In this document: positions 39,840 to 47,221 of the stretch, in pieces
Position numbering within the stretch: the stretch's first letter is position 1
Layout: each line of letters begins with the position of its first letter
Assembly (NCBI RefSeq): GCF_036174265.1
Contig: NZ_CP108055.1
Coordinates: forward strand, 6,696,001-6,760,000
From: Streptomyces sp. NBC_00285
GTDB taxonomy: Bacteria; Actinomycetota; Actinomycetes; Streptomycetales; Streptomycetaceae
DNA length: 64,000 bases
Reading direction: 5' to 3'
Notes under the pieces: generated by a model
The model's database searches: none
What the model was told of the DNA's origin: nothing
Seen by the model: only the letters and a program-made list of their open reading frames with translations
Position numbers and translations under genes: made by a program

Positions 39840-41438
39840 ATGCGCACCTTGCGCTCCATGCGCAGACGCACATCGTTCCTTCTGGCACTGCTCCTGGTCG
39901 TCGCCGGTGTCTCGGGCACCGCCGTACTGGTCCAGGCCCACCGCTCAGGCGACACCAAGATCAACGAAACCGCGACCGCCGCCGTCGCCGACCACACCAT
40001 CACCCTGCAGAACCGCACCGGCAGCCGTATCTGGGTCGGCAGCGAGGTCAACGCCGACGGCTCGGCCGCACTCACCGGGCTGCCGACGCTGGACCCGGGG
40101 CAGTCCGCCACGATCGGCATCCCCGAGCATGCGGGCGCCGGGCACTGGCGCGGTACCTTCTTCGCCCGCCAGGGCTGCACCGGCGACAGCGGCAGCACGT
40201 TCCACTGTGCCGTCGGTGACTGCGGACCGTACGCCGACCGCTGTTCCCTCGGTCAACAGCCCACCGGACTCGCCGAGTTCAACTTCGACCCGGCCGACTC
40301 CGCGGCTCCCTGGTACGACGTCAGCTACGTGGACGCGGTCGCCGCCGCGGTCACCATCACGCCGAACGACGTCTCACCGCCCGCGAGCGGCGAGTGCGCG
40401 GTAGCGGGCTGTGCCGAGGATCTGCTGTCCGCCTGCCCGGCCGACAACCTCACCAAGGACGCGGGCACCGGGCAGCCGCTGGTGTGTGTCAATCCGAACC
40501 GGGACGCGAAGACCCCGTACAGCGACATGGTCAACCAGAAGTGCCCCACGGCGTACGCCTGGTCCAAGCAGGACGCCGAGCCGGGCAACAGGGTCATGTA
40601 CCAGTGCACCAAGTGCAGCGGCCTGACCGTCGCCTTCGGAACCGGCAGCACCACCCCGGCCGCCCCCGCCACCAGCGCCCCTGCCACCAACCCCGTCACC
40701 ACTGCCGCCCCGACCCGCAAGGGCGTCAGCCTCAACCCCGTCGACGGTGCCTCCCAGGCGCTGGCCGGGTCCGGCGCGTCCTGGTACTACAACTGGGCCT
40801 CCTCCACCGGCGCGGTCACCAAGCCGGACGGCGTGGACTACGTCCCGATGATCTGGGGTCCCGGCTCGGTCACCGACGCCGAACTGGGCGCGGCCGTTCA
40901 GAACGGCAGCAAGGAGCTGCTCGGCTTCAACGAGCCCGACTCCGCCACGCAGGCCAACCTGACACCCGAGCAGGCCCTGGACCTCTGGCCCCGGTTGGAG
41001 TCCACCGGCCTGCGCCTGGGCGCCCCCGCGGTCGCCTCCGGCGCCGACGTCGCCGGAGGCTGGCTGGACCGTTTCATGCAGGGAGCCTCGGACCGCGGCC
41101 TGCGCGTCGACTTCATTCCCCTGCACTGGTACGGCGCCGACTTCGGCCCCGACGCCGCCAACCAGCTGCGCGGCTACCTGCAGGCCGTCTGGGACCGCTA
41201 CCACAAGCCGATCTGGCTGACCGAGTACGGGCTGATCGACTTCTCCCAGGGTGCTCCCCGCTACCCCGGCGAGCAGGAGCAGACCGACTTCATCAAGTCA
41301 TCGGTGCAGATGATGGACGGCCTGGACTTCGTCGAGCGCTACGCGTGGTTCACGCTGTCCACGCAGACGAGCCCGACCGGCCTCTACGACGGAACGACCG
41401 CCAACGCCAGCGGCCGTGTCTACCACGACGTGAGCTGA
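39840..41438 (+). CDS. Secreted thaumatin-like/GH128 fusion, putative beta-1,3-glucanase
   Basis: A 532-residue exported protein with an Arg-rich N-terminus and signal segment (residues 1-38). The Cys-rich thaumatin-like domain (about 45-265, DHTITLQNRTGSRIWVGSEV and many paired Cys) is joined by a Thr/Pro/Ala linker to a GH128 domain (about 300-532). Catalytic Glu candidates are E365 in GFNEPD and E462 in WLTEYG. GH128 enzymes cleave beta-1,3-glucan and thaumatin-like proteins bind or cut the same polymer, so the target is probably fungal or oomycete wall. AAGGAGAG precedes the ATG. The regional ECF promoter ties it to the secretion locus. Confidence 0.88.
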   Translation: MRTLRSMRRRTSFLLALLLVVAGVSGTAVLVQAHRSGDTKINETATAAVADHTITLQNRTGSRIWVGSEVNADGSAALTGLPTLDPGQSATIGIPEHAGAGHWRGTFFARQGCTGDSGSTFHCAVGDCGPYADRCSLGQQPTGLAEFNFDPADSAAPWYDVSYVDAVAAAVTITPNDVSPPASGECAVAGCAEDLLSACPADNLTKDAGTGQPLVCVNPNRDAKTPYSDMVNQKCPTAYAWSKQDAEPGNRVMYQCTKCSGLTVAFGTGSTTPAAPATSAPATNPVTTAAPTRKGVSLNPVDGASQALAGSGASWYYNWASSTGAVTKPDGVDYVPMIWGPGSVTDAELGAAVQNGSKELLGFNEPDSATQANLTPEQALDLWPRLESTGLRLGAPAVASGADVAGGWLDRFMQGASDRGLRVDFIPLHWYGADFGPDAANQLRGYLQAVWDRYHKPIWLTEYGLIDFSQGAPRYPGEQEQTDFIKSSVQMMDGLDFVERYAWFTLSTQTSPTGLYDGTTANASGRVYHDVS

Positions 41439-41447
41439 CCCGGGAGT

Positions 41448-41474
41448 TGAACCGTCCTCACCTGTCATCCGTTG
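41448..41474 (+). promoter_or_regulatory. Orphan ECF-type promoter
   Basis: TGAACC (41448-41453), 16-bp spacer, CGTTG (41470-41474). At the usual distance downstream are GGAG and an ATG (41542), but the coding body is missing: the 3' end of the convergent SARP gene begins three bases later. Confidence 0.55.
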
Positions 41475-41485
41475 TCCGGATGCAG

Positions 41486-41521
41486 CCCGGCCGTGTCCTC
41501 GCCCCCGGGGCCACGGCCGGG
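41486..41521. terminator. Hairpin between thaumatin-GH128 and SARP genes
   Basis: A perfect 10-bp inverted repeat (CCCGGCCGTG and complement) with a 16-nt loop. It can terminate the SARP gene and the GH128 gene, but it also falls directly after the orphan promoter start. Confidence 0.5.
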
Positions 41522-41544
41522 TCGTGATCGATCGGAGACTCATG

Positions 41545-44460
41545 TCAGGCGCCCCGCCCCGCCGTAGCTCTCTGCACGTCGGAGTCCGGGTCCGGCGGAC
41601 CGTCCTCCAGCCGGCCGAGCCTCTCGCGGGCCTTCTCGGCGTCCTGGTGGTCGAACTCCACGAAGATCGCCAGTGCCTGCCGCCAGCTGTCGCGGGCGGC
41701 CTCCGGTTCGCCGGCGGCCAGGTGGGCGTCACCCAGGTTGCCCAGAGTGTGACCCTCTCCCCACCGGTTGCCGATGTCCCGGTGTGTTCTGAGCGCCTGG
41801 TGGTAGTACTCGACGGCGTCGTCGTAACGGTGGAGCCGGCGGTGGGCCGTGCCGAGGATGTCGAGGGTGACGCCTTCGACCCAGCGGTTGCCGTTGGCGC
41901 GCAGGAGGTCCAGGGCCTGCTCCAGGCAGTCGACGGCCTCGTCGAACCGGCCGAGCCGCTGGTAGGCGTCGCCCAGGTTGCACAGGGAGATTCCCTCCCC
42001 CCAGGCGCTGCCGATGGCCCGTTCGATCACCAGCCCCCGGCGGATGTACTCGACGGCCCTGCCGAGCCGGCCGGACTGCAGAAACGCATCGCCCAGGTTG
42101 GACACGGCCGCCCCCCTGCCGCCCGCGTCCCCGAGCTCTCGGTAGGCGACCATCGACTGGGTGAGGTGGTCGATGGTCTCGTCGAGGCGACCCGAACCGC
42201 GCAGTGCGGCGGCCAGGTCCGCGAGACCCTGCGCCTCGCCCAGGCGGTCGTCGTCCGCGCGGGCGGCGGCCAGTCCCACCCGCGCGGTGTCGACCCAGTC
42301 GTGCGTATGGCTTCGAAGGTAGAAGAACCCCCACAGGACCGCGGGCAGTCGCCACGCGATACCCGGCAGGCCGGACCCGGCTGCCTGGTGCACCGCGGAG
42401 ACCAGGTTGGCCCGTTCGGTCTCGCACCAGTCCAGAGCCTGGTCGTGCGTCCTGAACTCCAGGGGCCGGCAGCGGGCCGGTGGCGGTTCCAGGCCGATCC
42501 GGCGACGCTTCGGGGTGATGTGCGGGTAGGCGGCGTCAGCGGTGTGCAGATACCAGGCGAGCAGCCGCTCCATGGCCCGCTTCCGTTCCTGCGGCGTCTC
42601 CTCGGCGCGGACGCGTTCGGCGGCGTAGACGCGCAGCAGGTCGTGCAGGGTGTAGCGGCCCGGGAAGTACTCGGTCAGCAGGTGGGCGCGGGTGAGCTCG
42701 ACGAGCAGACTGCGGGCCTCCCGCAGGGGGAGCCCGGCGAGGGCGGCGGCTGCGGGCGCGGAGATGTCGGGTCCGGAGTGTATGCCCAGCAGGCGGAACA
42801 GGCGCGCGGCCGGGGCGGACACCGCCTTGTACGACCAGGAGAAGACGGCCCGTACGTCGGTGGTGATGTCGTCGCCGCCGGTGAAGGCGTCGAGGCTGCC
42901 GTGGCTGTCGCGCAGTTCCTCGGCGATGGCGCTGAGCGGGAAGCCGGGGTGGGCGACGGCATGGGCGGCGACGATGGCCAGCGCCAGTGGCAGCCGGGCG
43001 CACCGGGTGATGATCTCGTCCGTCGCTTGCGGTTCCGCCGCCGGCCGGGCGGTGCCGAGACGGCGCGTCAGGAGGTCGTATGCCTCGGAGGGCGTCAACT
43101 GGTCCAGGGTCAGCGGATACGCCCCTTCGCCGGCGACCAGGCCGGTGAGCTGGTTGCGGCCGGTGACGATGACCAGGCAGCCGGGGGACCCGGGCAGCAG
43201 CGGGCGGACCTGTTCGGTGTCGCGGGCGTTGTCGAGGAGGACCAGCATCCGCCGCTGGGCGAGCATGCTGCGATAGAGCGCGGTCTGGGCGTCGAGGCCG
43301 GCGGGGATCCGCATCGGCGGGACACCGAGCGCGCCGAGGAAGGCGCGGATGGCCTCGTCCGGCGTCACGAGCGAGCCGGTCGGATCGAAGCCGCGCAGAT
43401 TGACGTAGAGCTGTCCGTCGGGAAAACGGTCGGCTATCTCGTGCGCCCAGTGCACGGCCAGGGTGGTCTTGCCGATGCCGGCCATGCCGCCGATCGCACT
43501 GATCACCACCGTGGCCGGGGCCCCGCTCTGCTCCGGTAACAGTGCCCGGATCTGGTCGAGTTCGGCGGATCGGCCGACGAACGTCGGGAGGTCGGCGGGA
43601 AGTTGTGCCGGGCGGGCCGTATGCACGACGGCCGGGGAGGCGGGTGACACCGGGGAAGCCGGCCCCTCGGGCGGGCGGGGGTCCAGGGTCGCGTCGGCCG
43701 CCAGTATGCGGTCGTGCAGGTCCCGCAGCGGCGCGCCGGGTTCGATGCCCAGTTCGGCCACCAGGGTGCTCCGCGTACTGCGATAGGCGGCCAGTGCCTC
43801 GGCCTGCCTCCCGGACCGGTAGAGCGCCAGCATGAGCAGGCGGCACAGTTGCTCCCGCAGTGGGTGCTTGCCGGTCAACGAGATCAGTTCGGCGATCACT
43901 TCGCCGTGGCGTCCGCGTTCGACCTCGATGTCCAGCCAGGTCTCCAGCGTGGCCAGTCGCTGCTCGTTCAGCCGGGAGCCCTCGGACTCGGCCAGGGGGC
44001 CGAGGAGACCGCCCAGTGCCGCTCCCTGCCACTCGTCGAGCGCTGCGCGCAGCAACGTCGCGGCGGCGGACAGTTCCCCGGCGGCGCGCAGCTTCCTTGC
44101 CTCCGTGACCCGCTGCTCGAACACGGCGAGATCCAGGCCGTCCTCCGGCAGACGGACCAGGTACCCGTCCCCGACCGACACGACCATCCGTCGGGTCTCG
44201 TCCGCCCCCAGCCCTGGCTCAAGTACCTTGCGCAGGCGCGACACATAGGTCCGAAGGACGGACACGGCAGCCGTCGGCTGCTCCTCGCCCCAGACCGCGT
44301 CGAGGAGTTCGGCGAGTGAGACAGCGCGTCCTCGCCGCAACAACAGCGTCGCCAGGACGGCCCGCTGCTGTGGCGAACCGAGGTCCAGTTCCTGTTCACC
44401 CCGCCATGCCCGAACCGGCCCGAGCACGGCGAAACGCACGCAGTTTCCGTAGCCGCTCAC
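41545..44460 (-). CDS. AfsR/SARP-type transcriptional regulator with NB-ARC and TPR
   Basis: About 971 residues from GTG 44460 (a GTG at 44439 is an alternative; the open frame reaches 44766). Domain order matches the regulator at 16248: winged helix (VRFAVLGPVRAWRG), activator domain, NB-ARC with GMAGIGKTT near residue 323, and from about 690 a run of TPR units with recurring GDAYQRLGR-type repeats. Much of the NB-ARC part is identical between the two, so they are recent paralogues. It lies inside the ECF-promoter array in opposite orientation and has no copy of that promoter. Target genes unknown. Confidence 0.88.
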   Translation of the reverse strand: MSGYGNCVRFAVLGPVRAWRGEQELDLGSPQQRAVLATLLLRRGRAVSLAELLDAVWGEEQPTAAVSVLRTYVSRLRKVLEPGLGADETRRMVVSVGDGYLVRLPEDGLDLAVFEQRVTEARKLRAAGELSAAATLLRAALDEWQGAALGGLLGPLAESEGSRLNEQRLATLETWLDIEVERGRHGEVIAELISLTGKHPLREQLCRLLMLALYRSGRQAEALAAYRSTRSTLVAELGIEPGAPLRDLHDRILAADATLDPRPPEGPASPVSPASPAVVHTARPAQLPADLPTFVGRSAELDQIRALLPEQSGAPATVVISAIGGMAGIGKTTLAVHWAHEIADRFPDGQLYVNLRGFDPTGSLVTPDEAIRAFLGALGVPPMRIPAGLDAQTALYRSMLAQRRMLVLLDNARDTEQVRPLLPGSPGCLVIVTGRNQLTGLVAGEGAYPLTLDQLTPSEAYDLLTRRLGTARPAAEPQATDEIITRCARLPLALAIVAAHAVAHPGFPLSAIAEELRDSHGSLDAFTGGDDITTDVRAVFSWSYKAVSAPAARLFRLLGIHSGPDISAPAAAALAGLPLREARSLLVELTRAHLLTEYFPGRYTLHDLLRVYAAERVRAEETPQERKRAMERLLAWYLHTADAAYPHITPKRRRIGLEPPPARCRPLEFRTHDQALDWCETERANLVSAVHQAAGSGLPGIAWRLPAVLWGFFYLRSHTHDWVDTARVGLAAARADDDRLGEAQGLADLAAALRGSGRLDETIDHLTQSMVAYRELGDAGGRGAAVSNLGDAFLQSGRLGRAVEYIRRGLVIERAIGSAWGEGISLCNLGDAYQRLGRFDEAVDCLEQALDLLRANGNRWVEGVTLDILGTAHRRLHRYDDAVEYYHQALRTHRDIGNRWGEGHTLGNLGDAHLAAGEPEAARDSWRQALAIFVEFDHQDAEKARERLGRLEDGPPDPDSDVQRATAGRGA

Positions 44461-44553
44461 CCTCTGACTGTACTCAACAGCCGTCCCACCACAGTCATCT
44501 GACGAAGCGCGCCCCTCTCGTCCCGGTCGTCGCTGTTCTGTCTCCGCGGGAAT

Positions 44554-44580
44554 TGAACCGTTCCCGTACGGCGCCCGTTG
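44554..44580 (+). promoter_or_regulatory. ECF-type promoter of the ChW protein gene
   Basis: TGAACC (44554-44559), 16-bp spacer, CGTTG (44576-44580), 72 bp before the ATG at 44652. Confidence 0.65.
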
Positions 44581-44651
44581 CGACAGCCGGGGACTGTCAC
44601 GGCGTTCCCGACCGGGGCCGTGCGGCCGGGAAGCGTCAGAAAGGAATTGCC

Positions 44652-46217
44652 ATGAGCCGGGGTGAAGAGACGGACGAGCGGACCACGGGGGACGACCACG
44701 CCGTGTCCGGAGAACCAGTGGATCTCGGTAAGGCGGAATCCGCCGGGGACGTGTCCGAGCCGGCACCGCGCTACGCGGTGATCATCTCCGGAGACGGCTC
44801 GGCCGCGATCGACGGCGAACCCGTACCGGTGGCGGAAGGAACGGCGGTCGACGCCGCGATCCTCGACACACTGCAGAGGTACGCACGCGACCGGAACGCC
44901 ACCGTGACGGCGACCATCTCCGACCCCTCGGCGGGGTACGTGGCGTTCGTCGAGGTCGCCCCCGACGGTTCCAGCAGCCTTCTGGAGCAACAGCAGGAGC
45001 AGGTGGGCGAGCCCACCGAACACGCGGGACGCGCGGAATCGTACGGACCCGTAGCGGAAACCGGCCTTTCCGGAGCCGCAGCCGGAGCCGCAGCCGAAAC
45101 TGACGATGACGACGTTCTCGATCTCACCGAATCCGACGGCGAATCCGACGACGAACCAGACGACGAAGCCGAAGCCGAAGCCGAAGTCAGCGACGGTGAC
45201 GGTGACGGTGACGACGATGACGATGACGACTTCGACGTCGAGGCGTACACACTGGAGCAGCAGCGGCAGCGCCGACTCACCGGGCCGCCCCCGCCCCTCG
45301 CCGCCCGACCGATCTCAAGGGTCGCCCTGGGGAACGGATCACGTCAGTCGGACGACGAGTACGGGTCCCCCGGGCTGCTCCACAAGCCGCTGGTCGTCGG
45401 GCCGGTGGCCCTCGGCGTGGCCGCCCTCGTCATCGTTCCACTGGTAATCCTGGGCAGTGGTGCCTCGGACGACGGAGGGCGCCAGAAACAGGCTGCGCGT
45501 TCGAGCGCCGAGACGAGCGGAATTCCTCAGGCCGAGAGGGCGGCGCCGACCGTCTCCTCCTCCGCGAGCAGACTGTCCCCACTGCCCAGCGTGACAGTCA
45601 CCTCGCCGTCGGCCAGGCCGAAGCCCTCGAAGAGTGCGAAGGCCCCGAAGAGCGGGGGAGGGGCGGGAGAGATCACGGTCACCGTGACCGCGAAGCCCCC
45701 GCGGGCCACCGTGACCGCGAAGCCCCGGCAGGACACCGCCGCCACCGCTGTGAACCGGCTCCACCGCAACGACCCGTCCGGGCGGCACATCTGCTATCGC
45801 GCATACCTCTCCGGACAGGGCTGGCAGAAGCCCGTGTGTGACGGCACGCTGGCCGGAACGACGGGCGGAACCCATCCGATCAAGGCCCTCAACATCGCGG
45901 TGTACGGCGGCGGCGGCTCGGCCGCCAACGCCTTCGTGCACGACGCCCGGTCGACCGACGGCAAGGGCAAGTGGGCACCACAGTGGACCGCCGTCATCGG
46001 CGACGGCAAGAACAACTACATCGGCAGCACGAAGTCGAGCGCCCCGTACATGACGGGCTTCGCCATCAACATCGGCAGCGGCCACGTCTGCCGGAACGCC
46101 AAAGTCCACGGCTACGACTGGGGCAGTTCGGACTGCGCCGACCCACGCCCTGGCTTCATCTTCGGTGGCGCCCTTGAGAACACGCGCTGGCTCGAAGCCG
46201 TCAAGCTCTGGGTGTGA
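44652..46217 (+). CDS. Bitopic membrane protein with ChW domain
   Basis: Start at ATG 44652 behind AAAGGAA; 521 residues. The N-terminus carries the small domain shared with the TPR-like protein at 19974 (AAIDGEPV, then ILDTLQRYARDRNATVTATI and VAPDGSSSLL). A very acidic tract (about 150-200), a single membrane helix (about 246-268), a Ser/Pro/Lys-rich spacer and a C-terminal extracytoplasmic domain follow. ICYRAYLSGQGWQKPVCDGT and AGTTGGTHPIKALNIAVYG are the ChW (clostridial hydrophobic W) repeat signature, a surface and carbohydrate- or protein-binding module. I infer an envelope-spanning link between cytosolic and outside components; the role is unproven. Confidence 0.8.
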   Translation: MSRGEETDERTTGDDHAVSGEPVDLGKAESAGDVSEPAPRYAVIISGDGSAAIDGEPVPVAEGTAVDAAILDTLQRYARDRNATVTATISDPSAGYVAFVEVAPDGSSSLLEQQQEQVGEPTEHAGRAESYGPVAETGLSGAAAGAAAETDDDDVLDLTESDGESDDEPDDEAEAEAEVSDGDGDGDDDDDDDFDVEAYTLEQQRQRRLTGPPPPLAARPISRVALGNGSRQSDDEYGSPGLLHKPLVVGPVALGVAALVIVPLVILGSGASDDGGRQKQAARSSAETSGIPQAERAAPTVSSSASRLSPLPSVTVTSPSARPKPSKSAKAPKSGGGAGEITVTVTAKPPRATVTAKPRQDTAATAVNRLHRNDPSGRHICYRAYLSGQGWQKPVCDGTLAGTTGGTHPIKALNIAVYGGGGSAANAFVHDARSTDGKGKWAPQWTAVIGDGKNNYIGSTKSSAPYMTGFAINIGSGHVCRNAKVHGYDWGSSDCADPRPGFIFGGALENTRWLEAVKLWV

Positions 46218-46558
46218 AGCATCGTCCCTGGGCGGAGCCGGAAACCGCGGAGACGGCCGGGGCCGCCACCCCCCACAGGAGAGGCCCCGGCCGTCGCGCG
46301 GAACGGGCCGCGCGGCGGCCCGTACTTCTGTCAGCGCCAAGAGTGCGGTTTCTGTCACACCGCACCGGGCCCCGCCCCAGGATCACGAGGTAGTTGCATT
46401 TTGTACGGACATGGACGAGCAACGGTTTCAGGTCGTAACGTGCCTTTCGCTCCGAGCGCGGAATGTGACTGATCAAACCGACTGTCGAACGATCACCACA
46501 CCCCTCGACGGCTCGAAGCGGCGACCATCGATCGCGACCACGTATTGAGGATTCACGG
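46218..46558. other. Intergenic region at right end of the accessory region
   Basis: About 340 bp. It holds the terminator hairpins near 46252-46323 and then an AT-richer stretch (46380-46500) that probably carries the promoter of the sigma gene at 46559. I see no gene and no obvious att-like repeat shared with the left boundary near 16.2 kb. Confidence 0.45.
46252..46295 (+). terminator. Terminator after the ChW protein gene
   Basis: A perfect 13-bp inverted repeat (GACGGCCGGGGCC and complement) 35 bp past the stop. A second small GC hairpin (GGGCCGC/GCGGCCC) follows near 46307-46323. Confidence 0.75.
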
Positions 46559-47221
46559 GTGCTGGGGGACGACGCGGAGCTGACCGCCGCGGTGCTTGCG
46601 GCACAGGACGGGGACGAGAGCGCGTTCCGGACTGTGTACCGCGCCGTGCACCCGCGGCTGCTCGGATACGTCCGGACACTGGTCGGCGATCCGGAAGCGG
46701 AGGACGTGGCCTCAGAGGCCTGGCTCCAGATAGCCCGTGACCTGGACCGTTTCGAGGGCGACGCGGACCGTTTCCGCGGCTGGGCGGCCCGGATAGCCCG
46801 CAACCGGGCCCTGGACCACATCCGGATGCGCGGCCGCCGCCCGGTGATAGGCGGCGACGAGACCGAACTGACCGGGAAGCCCGCCGAGTCGGACACCGCG
46901 GGCGAGGCCATCGAGGCGCTGGCCACCGGCAGCACCCTTTCGCTCATCGCCCGGCTGCCCCAGGACCAGGCCGAGGCCGTGGTGCTGCGCGTGGTCGTCG
47001 GCCTGGACGCCAAGACCGCGGCCGAGACCCTCGGCAAGCGTCCCGGCGCGGTACGGACGGCCGCGCACCGGGGTCTGAAGCGGCTCGCCGAGCTCCTCGG
47101 CGAGGATCCGGAATCGGCCGGCGCGCTCGATGCCCTGCCACCCCAGCGAGAACCGCAGGACCGTGCGGTGACGTCCGCGAGTGTGACGCATACGCGTCCG
47201 CGGACGCAGAAGGACATGTGA
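46559..47221 (+). CDS. ECF-type RNA polymerase sigma factor
   Basis: A 220-residue ECF factor from GTG 46559, eight bases after GAGG. Region 2 (LLGYVRTLVGDPEAEDVASE, FRGWAARIARNRALDHIR) and region 4 (LPQDQAEAVVLRVVVGLDAK, KRPGAVRTAAHRGLKRLAEL) closely match the factor at 14831. A 30-residue polar tail is extra. The stop overlaps the start of the following membrane-protein gene (TGATG). The pair is a paralogous copy of the pair at 14.8-16.2 kb. Confidence 0.88.
   Translation: MLGDDAELTAAVLAAQDGDESAFRTVYRAVHPRLLGYVRTLVGDPEAEDVASEAWLQIARDLDRFEGDADRFRGWAARIARNRALDHIRMRGRRPVIGGDETELTGKPAESDTAGEAIEALATGSTLSLIARLPQDQAEAVVLRVVVGLDAKTAAETLGKRPGAVRTAAHRGLKRLAELLGEDPESAGALDALPPQREPQDRAVTSASVTHTRPRTQKDM

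Noticed and set aside
41524..43539. A 671-codon plus-strand frame starting near the orphan promoter
   Set aside because: Its translation mirrors the SARP/TPR gene on the other strand and shows no domain. Only the first codons might be a relic of a lost gene.
16248..46217. Interpretation as an integrative conjugative element
   Set aside because: No integrase, excisionase, relaxase, replication gene, oriT-like site or flanking direct repeat was found. The VirD4/VirB4-like genes alone do not show DNA transfer.
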